Shown: piece by piece, positions 42,213 to 51,510 of the stretch | How positions within the stretch are numbered: the first letter of the stretch is position 1 | How the letters are laid out: each line of letters opens with the position of its first letter | DNA from: Nocardiopsis sp. CNT312 | Lineage (GTDB): Bacteria; Actinomycetota; Actinomycetes; Streptosporangiales; Streptosporangiaceae | Assembly: GCF_000515115.1 (NCBI RefSeq) | Contig: NZ_AZXF01000028.1 | Coordinates: 16,276 to 70,730, forward strand | DNA: 54,455 nucleotides | Direction of reading: 5' to 3' | The notes under the pieces: model-generated | Told to the model about the DNA's origin: nothing | Seen by the model: the letters and a program-made list of their open reading frames with translations, nothing else | Databases searched by the model: none | Made by a program: the position numbers and the translations under genes

Positions 42213-45200
42213 TCACCCCTTCACCGATGCCGGGACCAAGAAAGTGACCGCCACCGGGAACCAGCGCGCCCTGCGGTCGGCGTAGCGGTGGCGCAGGGCC
42301 GCCTGCTCCTGGACCCTGCGTTCGGGAACCTCTTCCAGGCGGGCTCGAAGCGCCTCGCGGTCCTGCCGGAGCTGCTCCCTCTCACGAGGCTCGAAGAGGC
42401 TGGTCTGCTCCCAGCGCGGGGTGTCGTCCAGAGCGGCCCTGATCCCTTCCGCCAGTTCGTCCAGCACCAGGCCGATCGCGTCGACCTCCTCCTCACACTT
42501 GCGGTCCAGGTCCCGTTGGACCGCCCTGAACCGCTGGTTGGCCCGCTGGTGCAGCGCGCCGCCCACCGCCTTGTCCAAGGAGGGCCACAGGTCGGCCAGC
42601 CGCTCCCGGACCGGTTCGGGGGCCAGGCGTTCGGTGGCGACCTCCATCCAGCGGCCGATCTCCTCCTCCTTGGCCCGCACGAACGTGCCCTGCTCGATCC
42701 GGCCACCGGCGAGCAGGACCTCCTCGTGCAGCCGGGTGCCCTCCGCTCCGGTGACCACCACCCGGCCGTGGGCGACGACCGCGGGTACCCGCAGCACGTC
42801 GGACTCCACCACCCGTGCGGTGACCCGGCTCAGCTTGGACCCCTGGGACCACAGCTCCTCACGGAGCAGGGTCAGGCACAGGTCCACCAGGCGGTGTTTG
42901 AGGTGCAGCAGGACCAGGTCGTTGCGGCCCACCACCGCGTCCGGGTCGAAGGTCACCAACCGCTCCACACCGGTGACCGGATGCGCCAGACCGGCGTTGC
43001 GCGCGCTCGCCCACGCCCCGGCCAGCTCCGGTAGGCGGAAGCACTTGGCGGTGACGTCCTCCGGAGGCCGGGCGTCGATGAGGTCCTTGCGGTGGGCCAG
43101 GTCCAGCCCGGTACGGACCACCCGCTCCAGGGTTTCGGGGGTCAGGCCGAGACGGTCACGGCTCCCGGTGAGCGTGGCCGCCAGCTCCTCCACCCGGCGG
43201 TTGAGCTCCCGCTGGGTACTGAGCCGGGCCACCCCCGCACGCGAGGTGATCTCGCTGTCGGTCTCGGCCCACTCCGCCCGCTTGCCGAGCATCTTCTGCT
43301 CGACCTGGAGGGCGATGACGTCACCGGCGCTGCCCAGGTCCTCGCGGATGCGGTCCACCTTCTCCGCCGCGGTACGCAGGAACCCGAGTTCGTCCTCCAG
43401 AGAGCCCGGTTCTGCGGCCTCCCACCCCTTGGGGACGAAGTGGGTGACCTCCACCCGGTCCGCCCTCTGGCCGTGGCGGTCGACACGGCCGTTGCGCTGT
43501 TCGAGCCGGTTGGGGTTCCAGGGGATCTCCCAGTGCAGGATCCGGTGACAGTACCGCTGGAGGTTGATGCCCTCGCTGGCGGAGTCGGTGGCCACGAGGA
43601 TCCGGACCTTGTCGAGGTCGGGGCGGTCGGTGAAGACGTTCTTGACCCGTTCACGCTCCTCCCGGTCCTGGCCGCCGTACAGCTGGGCGAGCCGCTCTCC
43701 GCCCTTGCCGCCGTACCCGGCGGCGATGAGCCGCTCACGCAGCCACCGCTGGGTGTCGCGGTACTCGGTGAAGACGATGACCCGCTCGTCGGTCCAGTCC
43801 GCCCGGCCGTCCGATCCACCGGGGCCGCCCGGACCGAGCGGTTCTCCGTCGGCGCCGGGGTGGAAGAGGATCGGGTCCAGCCAGGAGCGCAGGGCCGCGA
43901 ACCGGGCGTCCGAACGCCCCTGGGCCTTCTCCGCCCAGGAACGCAGGCCGACGAGCAGGCCGCGTTCGTGTTCGGTGAGCCCGGGGGCGCCACGGCTCAC
44001 CGTGCCGAACACCTCCGTCTCGGCCTCCTGGTACTCCTCCTCGTGTTCGGAGGTGGCCGACAGGCGTTCCTGGAGGACCGGCAGGACCGCCTGGGCCGGG
44101 GCCTGCTCGGAAGTACCGGAGGCCCCGTCCTCAGCACCCTTGGCGTCCATGGTGGCCAGGTGGGTGGTGACGGTGCGGGCGAAGGCCTGCGGGGAGGAGA
44201 ACAGGCGCTTCTTCAGCAGGGTGGTGACGAAGTCGACCGTGTGGCGGCCGGCCTTTCCGACCCGGTCGCGGCGGCTGTCGGCGTACTCCACCAGGGTGCG
44301 GTGCGCCTCGCGTTCGGCGTCGGAGTAGTCCACTTCGGCGTAGCCGAGCACCCGCGCGGGAAAACGCGCGGCGCCGTCCCAGCGTTTGGGCAGGTCACGC
44401 TTGAGACGGCGGACCATGGCCCGGGCGAGCTGTTCGTCGGAGGGCTTGACCCCGCGGGCGAAGCGCTGGTCGTCCAGCAGCTCCAGGAGAGCGGAGAACG
44501 ACTCGGGATAGCCGTTGTGCGGGGTGGCCGACAGGAACAGCCGGTGTTCGCAGTGGGGCGCCAGCTCCCGGATCGCCTTGGTACGCAACGAGTCGACCGC
44601 GTACTTTCCGCTGCCCGCGGGGGCCACGTTGTGCGCCTCGTCCACCACCAGCAGGTCGACGGTGCGCGGATAACGGGGACTGGCGGGCAGGATCTCGCGG
44701 AGCATCCGCCGGGGGCGTTCGCGCTTGAGCCAGTCGATGCTGACGATCAGGCGGGGGTAGTGGGTCCAGGGGTTGGCGTACAGACCGCGCTCCCGGCGCA
44801 GTCGACGGACCAGGTCGGCGTCGACCACCCGGAAGTCCAGGCCGAACTTGTCGCGCATCTCGTCGTGCCACTGGGTGGTCAGCCCGGCCGGGCACACGAT
44901 GAGCATGGTACGGGCGCGGTGGCGCAGCTGGAGTTCCTGCATGACCAGGCCGGCCTCGATGGTCTTGCCGAGACCGACGTCGTCGGCGATGAGCAGGTTG
45001 GTCCGGGGCATCGACAGGGCCCGCACCACCGGTTCGAGCTGGTAGTCCTCGATCTCGATCCCCGAGCGGAAGGGCGCCTGCAGGGAGGTGCTGTCGGCCG
45101 AGGTGATGGCGCCCCAGCGGACGGCGTGCAGGAAGGCGTCCAGGCGGACGGGGTCGTCGAAGCCGAGCGCGGGTGCGGGCAGGTCCCTGCCCTCGTGGAT

Positions 45201-45512
45201 CCGGGTGCCCACCTCCAGCTCCCAGAGGACCTCGATCCGGTCGGTGGAGGCGTCGTCCCCGATACTCACCAGGGACACCATGTGCTGGGGCTTGCCGGTG
45301 ATCCGGGTGGGATCGCTGGAGACGATGCGGGAGGCGCGCACCTCGGAGACCACCCACTGGCGGTTGCGGACGGTCACCAGCTGCCCGGTACCGGGGGCCG
45401 GGGTGCCGCCCTCATCGATCGCGCCCTCGGAGTGGGGACCGAGGACCTCCGTGCCCGCCGCGCCCTGGGGGGTCATACGTGCGCCGCCCTTCGTCGTGTG
45501 TTCCTCCGTCAT
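42213..45512 (-). CDS. drmD: DISARM SNF2-like helicase DrmD
   Basis: A 1,099-residue SNF2-family SF2 ATPase, the class 1 DISARM marker. Motifs: NLLIADDVGLGKTIEAGLVM (Walker A, ~176), Ia-like MLIVCPAGLTTQWHDEM, LLVVDEAHNVAPAGSGKYAV (DEAH, ~290), LFLSATPHNGYPESF, VIVFTEYRDTQRWLRERL, ATDSASEGINLQRYCHRILH and EQRNGRVDRHGQRADRVEVT (motif VI). The C-terminal ~300 residues are a helical, mostly uncharacterised extension. ATG 45512 lacks Shine-Dalgarno; ATG 45476 has GAAGGGCGG eight bases before it and may be the real start. It is divergent from the RelE-UvrD gene and begins the minus-strand DISARM set. Confidence 0.9.
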   Translation of the reverse strand: MTEEHTTKGGARMTPQGAAGTEVLGPHSEGAIDEGGTPAPGTGQLVTVRNRQWVVSEVRASRIVSSDPTRITGKPQHMVSLVSIGDDASTDRIEVLWELEVGTRIHEGRDLPAPALGFDDPVRLDAFLHAVRWGAITSADSTSLQAPFRSGIEIEDYQLEPVVRALSMPRTNLLIADDVGLGKTIEAGLVMQELQLRHRARTMLIVCPAGLTTQWHDEMRDKFGLDFRVVDADLVRRLRRERGLYANPWTHYPRLIVSIDWLKRERPRRMLREILPASPRYPRTVDLLVVDEAHNVAPAGSGKYAVDSLRTKAIRELAPHCEHRLFLSATPHNGYPESFSALLELLDDQRFARGVKPSDEQLARAMVRRLKRDLPKRWDGAARFPARVLGYAEVDYSDAEREAHRTLVEYADSRRDRVGKAGRHTVDFVTTLLKKRLFSSPQAFARTVTTHLATMDAKGAEDGASGTSEQAPAQAVLPVLQERLSATSEHEEEYQEAETEVFGTVSRGAPGLTEHERGLLVGLRSWAEKAQGRSDARFAALRSWLDPILFHPGADGEPLGPGGPGGSDGRADWTDERVIVFTEYRDTQRWLRERLIAAGYGGKGGERLAQLYGGQDREERERVKNVFTDRPDLDKVRILVATDSASEGINLQRYCHRILHWEIPWNPNRLEQRNGRVDRHGQRADRVEVTHFVPKGWEAAEPGSLEDELGFLRTAAEKVDRIREDLGSAGDVIALQVEQKMLGKRAEWAETDSEITSRAGVARLSTQRELNRRVEELAATLTGSRDRLGLTPETLERVVRTGLDLAHRKDLIDARPPEDVTAKCFRLPELAGAWASARNAGLAHPVTGVERLVTFDPDAVVGRNDLVLLHLKHRLVDLCLTLLREELWSQGSKLSRVTARVVESDVLRVPAVVAHGRVVVTGAEGTRLHEEVLLAGGRIEQGTFVRAKEEEIGRWMEVATERLAPEPVRERLADLWPSLDKAVGGALHQRANQRFRAVQRDLDRKCEEEVDAIGLVLDELAEGIRAALDDTPRWEQTSLFEPREREQLRQDREALRARLEEVPERRVQEQAALRHRYADRRARWFPVAVTFLVPASVKG

Positions 45513-45737
45513 ACCAGGGTCTGGTGTCAGTGGTGGCGCCTACCGTGCGGCTCCAGGCCGCTACCGCACTGACGACGTTCCGGGAACACCACACCATTGA
45601 CCGATATCGGCCACCGGACGACAGATCGGTACCGGGCGCGGGGAAACACGCCCTCCCAGAGGTTCCCGTCCCTATGCTGGTACGGCAGGCCCCTCCCTGG
45701 ACGCCCCTCCTCCACCCCCTGTCCCGGAAAGGCTCCC

Positions 45738-47873
45738 GTGCCTCAGCTCGCGATCGCCAAGGACTTCCTCACCACCTACGCGGCGCTGGACAAGAAGCTG
45801 CGCAAAGCCGTCGACGAGGCCCTGGACAAGTTCGCCGACACCTATTTCGCCGGCGGTCACCTGGAGAAGATCACCGACAGCCGGGACCCCCGCTGGCGGA
45901 CGCTCCGCATCAATCAGGGCTACCGGGGCGTCGTCCTCGCACCTGATTCCGGAGACGTGTTCCTCCTGGTGACCGTGCTCGCACACGACGAGGCCTACCG
46001 GTACATCCGCAACCGGCGCCCCTCCGTCAACCAGGCACTCGGTGTCCTGGAGTTCCGGGACGAGACAGCGCTGGACACCATGAGCACCGCGCTCACCCCG
46101 ATGGCCGAGGCTTCGGACGACACCCTTTTCCGGGAGGTCCCGGACAAGCACTTCACTCAGCTGGGTATCGACGAGGACACCGTCCGGATCGCCAGACTGC
46201 TCCCCGACGAGAGCTACCTCGACGCTCTGGCGATCATGATGCCCAAGGTCCAGCACGACGCCCTGACCGCACTGGCCTCGGGGATGTCCCCTGATGAGGT
46301 GTGGGACCTGCTCAGCCGTGAGCTCGCCGAGGAGGTCACCGCGCAGGAGGTCGACCCCGACGACCTGGTCTCAGCGATCCGGCGCAGCCCGGACCAGGCG
46401 GTGTTCGTGGAAGGCCCCGAAGAACTACGGGAACTGCTGGAGCACCCGTTCGACGTGTGGCGGACCTTCCTGCACCCGCGGCAGCAGCGCATCGCGTGCG
46501 GGGATGAGTTCGCGGGTCCGGTGATGGTCACCGGCGGCGCGGGTACCGGCAAGACGGTGACCGCGCTGCACCGGGTGGCACACCTGGCGCAGCGGTACGC
46601 CCCCGACGGGCGACAGCTCCCCCTGGACACCGGAGAGGCCGAGTCGGAGCAGCCCATCCTGCTCACCACCTTCACCACGGCCCTGGACTCGGCCCTCCGT
46701 TCCCAGCTCGAACTGCTGGTGCGGGACGAAGACCGCCGGAAGCTGGTCGACGTGCGCAACCTGGACAAGGTCGCCCACCAGGTGGCGCGTCAGGTGCACG
46801 GCAGGCCCGACTTCCCGAACTCGCGTGAGCTCGTCGCTCTCTGGGACCGCCACGCCGAGGGATCGGACGTGTCGGGGCGGTTCCTGCTGGACGAGTGGGA
46901 ACACGTGATCCTCGCCCAGGACCTGCGTACCGAACGTGACTACCTACGGGCCCGACGGCACGGACGGGGACGCTCCGGCCGTATGGGCGCCGGACAGAAG
47001 CACCGGGTGTGGCGTTCGGTCCTGGACGCGACCGAGGAGATGCGCGCCAACGGGCAGTGGACGTTCACCTGGCTCGCCTCAGAGGCCGCCGACATCCTCA
47101 ACCGCACCGGCGAGCGCCCCTACCGGCATGTCGTGGTGGACGAGTCGCAGGACCTGCACCCGGCCAAGTGGCGCTTGGTGCGTGCCTTGGCCCCCGAAGG
47201 CCGGGACGACCTGTTCGTCGCGGGCGATCCGCACCAGCGCGTCTACGACCACCGCGTCTCCATGGCAGCGGTCGGGATCAACGTGCGCGGCCGGAGCCAC
47301 CGCCTGACCGTGAGCTACCGCAGCACCCAGGAAATTCTCTCCTGGGCCGTTCAGGTGCTCGGCACCGCACCGGTGGAGGGGTTCGACGGGGTGCGATCCC
47401 ACCTGACCGACTACGCCTCGCCCCTGCACGGCCGGACTCCGGCCGTGCACGCCCACCCCACCGAGCAAGCGGAGCTGGCGGCTCTCACCCAGGTGGTCAC
47501 CGGGTGGCTCACCTCCGGTGTCGAGCCCGGGACCATCGCGGTCGCGGCCCGAACCGAGGCTCTGGTCAGGGGAACCAGAGCCGTCTTGGAGGCCGAGGGC
47601 ATCGACACCTGCGGTCTGGCCCAGGACTCCGGGGTCCGGGTGGGCACGATGCACTCGATGAAGGGGCTGGAGTTCCGCTGTGTGGCGGTGGTCGGTGCCG
47701 GCACGGCCTATCTCCCCCTGGAGTCAAGGGTCACGGACATCTCGGAGGACCCCTTGGCCCACGCCCACGATCTGCAGCGCGAACGGAACCTTCTGTTCGT
47801 CGCCTGTACGCGGGCCCGGGACACCCTGTACGTGTCGTACTCCGGTGAGCCCAGCCCGTTCCTGCCGAAGTAA
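45738..47873 (+). CDS. RelE-like domain - UvrD/Rep helicase fusion
   Basis: A 711-residue protein. The first ~90 residues (AKDFLTTYAALDKKLRKAVD, then RWRTLRINQGYRGVVLAPDS) resemble a RelE/ParE toxin fold. The rest is an SF1A UvrD-like helicase: VMVTGGAGTGKTVTALHRVA (Walker A, ~266), a long insertion, VVVDESQDLHPAKWRLV (~466), LTVSYRSTQEILSWAV, GTMHSMKGLEFRCVAVVGAG and VACTRARDTLYVSYSGEP. The GTG at 45738 follows GGAAAGG; an upstream in-frame extension is not supported. It is only 38 bases upstream of the DUF262 gene, so probably an operon. It may be divergently controlled with drmD; function unknown. Confidence 0.82.
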   Translation: MPQLAIAKDFLTTYAALDKKLRKAVDEALDKFADTYFAGGHLEKITDSRDPRWRTLRINQGYRGVVLAPDSGDVFLLVTVLAHDEAYRYIRNRRPSVNQALGVLEFRDETALDTMSTALTPMAEASDDTLFREVPDKHFTQLGIDEDTVRIARLLPDESYLDALAIMMPKVQHDALTALASGMSPDEVWDLLSRELAEEVTAQEVDPDDLVSAIRRSPDQAVFVEGPEELRELLEHPFDVWRTFLHPRQQRIACGDEFAGPVMVTGGAGTGKTVTALHRVAHLAQRYAPDGRQLPLDTGEAESEQPILLTTFTTALDSALRSQLELLVRDEDRRKLVDVRNLDKVAHQVARQVHGRPDFPNSRELVALWDRHAEGSDVSGRFLLDEWEHVILAQDLRTERDYLRARRHGRGRSGRMGAGQKHRVWRSVLDATEEMRANGQWTFTWLASEAADILNRTGERPYRHVVVDESQDLHPAKWRLVRALAPEGRDDLFVAGDPHQRVYDHRVSMAAVGINVRGRSHRLTVSYRSTQEILSWAVQVLGTAPVEGFDGVRSHLTDYASPLHGRTPAVHAHPTEQAELAALTQVVTGWLTSGVEPGTIAVAARTEALVRGTRAVLEAEGIDTCGLAQDSGVRVGTMHSMKGLEFRCVAVVGAGTAYLPLESRVTDISEDPLAHAHDLQRERNLLFVACTRARDTLYVSYSGEPSPFLPK

Positions 47874-47911
47874 GAGTCCGCCCCTGACCACCCGTCCGAG
47901 ATTGCGGAGAT

Positions 47912-50368
47912 ATGCAAGCCAACGAAACCACCTTCCGGAACATGGTCGAGGGAACCAAACAGTTCCAGGTGCCGCTGTACCAACGTCCCTACTCCTGGGG
48001 CAGGGAGGAACTGGAGCGGCTCTGGGACGACCTCACCGAACAGATCGACCTCGACGAGGAAGGGCGCCCGGCCCGGCCCGCGAAGCACTTCCTGGGCTCG
48101 GTCGTGCTCGCGCCCGGGTCGTCCTCGGCGAGCACGCTGACCCGTTGGCTGGTCATCGACGGGCAACAGAGGCTCACCTCCCTGTCCATCGCGCTCGCGG
48201 CCATCCGCGACCGGCTGCGTGAGGTGGAGGTGCTCGATGAGGGCGACCCCAGCGGCGCGGACCGGATCGATGACGTCTACCTGCTGAACAAGTACAACAA
48301 GGGGCCCGACAAGTACCGGATCGCGCCGACCCAGGCCGACCGGTCCGCCTTCGCGGCGGTCGTCAACGGGCGCCCCGAGGCGGGCGGCGACGACAGGGTC
48401 GGGTTCGCCTACAACTACTTCTCCCGCCAGGTCAGGCACTACACCGAGGAGGATCTCCTCCGGATCGAGGAGATCATCGGCCACCGGCTCAGCCTGGTGG
48501 ACATCCAGGCGGAGGCAGGCGACAACGTCTTCCGGATCTTCGAGTCCCTGAACAACACCGGCAAGGGACTCAGCCAGACCGACCTGTTGCGCAACTACGT
48601 CTTCATGCTCCTGCCCGACACCGGGCAGGAGGTGTACGACGAGGTCTGGCTGCCGATGCAGGACGAACTGGGACCGGAGACACTGGAGACCCTGGCCTGG
48701 CTGGACCTGGTACTGCGCGGGGACGAGCGGGCGAAACAGAGCGAGGTCTACCACGGGCAGAAGGAACGCCTGGAGCAGGTGTCCCACGCCGGTGGTGAGG
48801 GGGCCCTGCGCGGCGAGGTCGAACACCTGTGGCGGCTGGGGCAGCTGCTCCAGCGCGTCCTCGACCCCGTCTTCGAAAGCGACCCGGAGCTGTCCGAGGT
48901 CCTGACCCGCCTCGAATCCTGGGGCAACAAGATCTACCGACCGCTGGCGCTGCACCTGATGGTGCTACGCGACCAGGGGCACACCGACACCGACGAGCTG
49001 ATCCGCGCACTGGGGTATGTGGAGAGCTTCCTGGTCCGACGCATGATCGCCGGTGTACCGACCCAGGGGCTCAACCGGATCTTCATGTCCTCGCCCAAGG
49101 AGATCCAGCCGGGCGGCTCGGTCGCGGACTCCGTGCACCGGTACCTGTCGGATCCGCGTCGGCGCTGGCCGTCCGACAAGGCGCTGCGCGAGGCGGTGGC
49201 GCACCGCAACTTCTACTGGTCGGGTCAGGCCCTACAGCGCACCTTCGTACTGCGCAGGTTGGAGGAGGCCTTCGACTCCCCCGAGCCGGTGGACTTCGGG
49301 AAGGCCAAGGTCAGTATCGAACACGTCATGCCGCAGAGCATGACCGAGGAATGGTACGAGGTCCTGCGCAAGCAGACCGACCCGGACGAGACCGAGAACG
49401 AACTGCACGGACGTCTGCTGCACACTCTGGGCAACCTGACCCTGACCGCGCAGAACTCGAAGCTGTCCAACCACATGTTCGAGCGCAAGCAGAAGATCTT
49501 CCAGTCCAGCGGTCTGAGCATGAACCGCCGGATCGCCGATGCTCCCAGTTGGGGAAGGCCGGAGATCGAGGCACGCGCCGCCCTTCTCGCGGACCACGCC
49601 TGTGCTCTGTGGCCCTCCCCCGCCCCCTCCGATACTCAGGCCCCGGAGGAGATCGGTGAGGACCTCGCCCAGCAGCTCGAACACGCGCTGGCGATGCTGG
49701 CGTCAGGGTGCTGGACCACGCACCGCGAACTCGCGGCCCTCGTCGGAGCCAAGACGGCGACCGTGGCCCGGTACCTGCGTGCCGCCCCGGACACGGTCCA
49801 CAAGGACCGGGTCTTCCCCGACACCAGGGCCGCGGAGGAAGCGGGATCAGGGCATGGGGGGTTCGTGCCGGCCGCCGCGCTGGCCGAACTGGTCGGGCTC
49901 GAGGTGGACGAGTTCGTCGAACGGGAGCGGCGGTTCCACTCGCTGCTCCTGGAGAACCAGCGGCCCGTGGCCGTACGGGCGGTTCAGACCCTGATCGACG
50001 CGTGGAGCGCCGCCGGTGGCGACCTGTTCTGGGGGAGCGGCACCGACACCAGTTGTTCCCTCCTCACCTGGGACGAGAGCGTGAACGCCGACTGGCGATG
50101 GGCGATCGTGCTCTACCCGTTGTCGGGACGCGCCGAGGTGGTCTTCCAGCACATGGCGCGCCGCCCTCCGTTCGACGATGTGGCCCTACGGAGGGAGTTG
50201 CTGCACAAGTTCAACGCGATCCCCGGAATCGACCTGCCCGAGGACTCACTGAACCGGCGGCCGAGTTTCCCCCTCGACGTACTCGTTGGCGATGGTGGGG
50301 AGCGGGTGCGGCAGGTGCTGTTGTGGTTCCGTGGGCGCTGCCAGGAATGGCTGAACCGACAGATGTGA
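47912..50368 (+). CDS. GmrSD-like DUF262/DUF1524 HNH protein with C-terminal extension
   Basis: An 818-residue protein. Residues ~10-240 form DUF262 (FQVPLYQRPYSWGREELERL, IDGQQRLTSLSIALA with the DGQQR motif, FESLNNTGKGLSQTDLLRN). Residues ~340-580 are DUF1524 with the HNH-like SIEHVMPQSMTEEW (~466) and LLHTLGNLTLTAQNSKLSNH. The family includes the type IV enzyme GmrSD, which cuts modified phage DNA, and Brx-like relatives. A C-terminal ~235 residues (winged-helix-like LASGCWTTHRELAALVGAKT, then WRWAIVLYPLSGRAEVVFQH) is unassigned. ATG 47912 follows GCGGAG. It is the second gene of an operon with a RelE-UvrD helicase. Confidence 0.85.
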   Translation: MQANETTFRNMVEGTKQFQVPLYQRPYSWGREELERLWDDLTEQIDLDEEGRPARPAKHFLGSVVLAPGSSSASTLTRWLVIDGQQRLTSLSIALAAIRDRLREVEVLDEGDPSGADRIDDVYLLNKYNKGPDKYRIAPTQADRSAFAAVVNGRPEAGGDDRVGFAYNYFSRQVRHYTEEDLLRIEEIIGHRLSLVDIQAEAGDNVFRIFESLNNTGKGLSQTDLLRNYVFMLLPDTGQEVYDEVWLPMQDELGPETLETLAWLDLVLRGDERAKQSEVYHGQKERLEQVSHAGGEGALRGEVEHLWRLGQLLQRVLDPVFESDPELSEVLTRLESWGNKIYRPLALHLMVLRDQGHTDTDELIRALGYVESFLVRRMIAGVPTQGLNRIFMSSPKEIQPGGSVADSVHRYLSDPRRRWPSDKALREAVAHRNFYWSGQALQRTFVLRRLEEAFDSPEPVDFGKAKVSIEHVMPQSMTEEWYEVLRKQTDPDETENELHGRLLHTLGNLTLTAQNSKLSNHMFERKQKIFQSSGLSMNRRIADAPSWGRPEIEARAALLADHACALWPSPAPSDTQAPEEIGEDLAQQLEHALAMLASGCWTTHRELAALVGAKTATVARYLRAAPDTVHKDRVFPDTRAAEEAGSGHGGFVPAAALAELVGLEVDEFVERERRFHSLLLENQRPVAVRAVQTLIDAWSAAGGDLFWGSGTDTSCSLLTWDESVNADWRWAIVLYPLSGRAEVVFQHMARRPPFDDVALRRELLHKFNAIPGIDLPEDSLNRRPSFPLDVLVGDGGERVRQVLLWFRGRCQEWLNRQM

Positions 50369-50548
50369 CCCCGGCACAGGGTTCACTCGGTGCACCCGTG
50401 AGGGTGCACCGCATCGACCGAGAGCGTGCACCCGAAGGGTGCACGCCTCCCAGCGGAACGCGGGGCAACGTGGCTTAGCCGAGCAACCACCTCCCCCACC
50501 ACCTGCGAATTCTCGTGTTATCGCAGGTCAGGGCACTTACCGACCGCA
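50369..50548. repeat. GTGCAC-rich segment before attR
   Basis: This 180-base stretch has no gene. It holds four GTGCAC sites in two inverted pairs (50390-50395 with 50404-50409, and 50426-50431 with 50439-50444). Two more are inside attR and two lie just beyond (50715-50720, 50725-50730). Three similar sites are near attL (23459, 23470, 23539). They look like integrase arm-type or accessory sites. Confidence 0.5.
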
Positions 50549-50654
50549 GTTCAAGTCCCGTCACTCACCCCAGAGCCGACAAGGCCCTGACCAGCGCAAA
50601 CGCGCGCGGGTCAGGGCCTTTCGCGTTGCCGGGGGTGCACCAGCGGGTGCACGG
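50549..50654 (+). repeat. attR: 106-bp direct repeat, right copy
   Basis: Exact copy of 23372-23477, including the T-arm-derived bases, CCA and terminator hairpin, but without the 5' half of a tRNA. It defines the right island boundary. Confidence 0.9.
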
Positions 50655-50725
50655 CGGCGGGAATCCGCGCGGTGAGTGCGCACCACCCACCCCGTCACTC
50701 ACCCCCGAACAGGGGTGCACCCGGG

Positions 50726-50845
50726 TGCACGAAGCAGTGACGGTTCGACACCGAACCCCACATCCCGGGCATCAGCGGATGGGACGGACACCCCCGCTGA
50801 CCTGTGGAAAGATTGTCGAGAACCTCCTTCGGTCCCCTTCTCCTC
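50726..50845. repeat. Left imperfect repeat flanking the AbiE operon
   Basis: About 120 bases aligning, with gaps, to 52399-52535. The best-kept core is AAAGATTGTCGAGAACCT (50812-50829). It lies beyond attR and before the AbiE promoter, so the two copies bracket the AbiE operon. Confidence 0.6.
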
Positions 50846-50901
50846 CCGCATCCAATCAAACCCATGACCCCAGACCAGACACCTGATTGGCGGAACAAAA
50901 C

Positions 50902-50927
50902 GTGTACAGATAATGTTACCTGTAAAC
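50902..50927. promoter_or_regulatory. Inverted repeat upstream of abiEi
   Basis: GTGTACAG (50902-50909) and CTGTAAAC (50920-50927) form a 7-of-8 inverted repeat with a ten-base AT-rich spacer, ten bases before the ATG. AbiEi antitoxins repress their own operon through inverted repeats, so this is the likely operator. Confidence 0.6.
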
Positions 50928-50937
50928 GGAACGGATC

Positions 50938-51510
50938 ATGGGGGTGAGCGCCTTGGAGATCCTGAGGCCCAAGCAGACGCCCGACCTCGGTATGTCCAAG
51001 AGCACCCTGTACCGCGCCGCCCGTGACGGAAAGTACGAGCGCATCGCACGAGGCATCTACCGCTCCGCCGACGCCCCGGCCGCGGACTGGGATTGGATCG
51101 AAGCAGCGACCCGCCGACCCGAGGCAACGCTCTGCCTCACCTCCGCGCTGGCCTACCACGACCTGACCGACGCCATCCCGGATGCCGTGGACATCGCGAT
51201 CCCGCGCGGCACCCGCATTCCGGCGACCCGAGCCGCGATCAAGTGGCACGTGCTCGCGAAGCAGACCTTCGGCCTCGGCCGCTCCGAGATCCCCATTCCA
51301 GGCTCGGAACTGCGCATCGGCATCTACTCGCCCGAGCGCAGCATCGCGGACGCGTTCCGGCTCCGCGGCGACCTCGGTTACGAACTGGGAAGGGACGCCC
51401 TGCGCGCATGGCTCCGCCGCGGTGGCAAACCCACGCAACTCATGTCGGTCGCCGCCCGCCTTCCCCGGGCCAAGGGCCCGGTCCTGCATGCACTGGAGGT
51501 GCTCACGTGA
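50938..51510 (+). CDS. abiEi: Type IV antitoxin AbiEi
   Basis: A 190-residue AbiEi-family protein. The N-terminal winged helix (LGMSKSTLYRAARDGKYERI, ARGIYRSAD) binds DNA. The following ATLCLTSALAYHDLTDAIPD and YSPERSIADAFRLRGDLGYE segments are the conserved core of the family. It counteracts the AbiEii nucleotidyltransferase without direct contact and represses transcription. Its stop overlaps abiEii by four bases (GTGA). Start ATG 50938 lies just after an inverted repeat. It is the first gene of an intact abortive-infection operon outside attR. Confidence 0.88.
   Translation: MGVSALEILRPKQTPDLGMSKSTLYRAARDGKYERIARGIYRSADAPAADWDWIEAATRRPEATLCLTSALAYHDLTDAIPDAVDIAIPRGTRIPATRAAIKWHVLAKQTFGLGRSEIPIPGSELRIGIYSPERSIADAFRLRGDLGYELGRDALRAWLRRGGKPTQLMSVAARLPRAKGPVLHALEVLT

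Larger units (their letters stand above)
23372..50654. mobile_element. tRNA-His genomic island carrying DISARM and other defence genes
   Basis: The 27.3-kb segment is bracketed by an exact 106-bp direct repeat whose left copy is the 3' end of tRNA-His plus its terminator. It contains an integrase remnant next to the left end and almost only nucleic-acid defence and TA-like genes. No conjugation, replication or structural phage gene was found, so it is probably immobilised. The gene content and att structure fit an island inserted by a tyrosine recombinase. Confidence 0.85.

Noticed and set aside
43092..45572. 826-codon plus-strand frame opposite drmD
   Set aside because: Gly/Val/Asp-rich shadow; drmD carries all helicase motifs.
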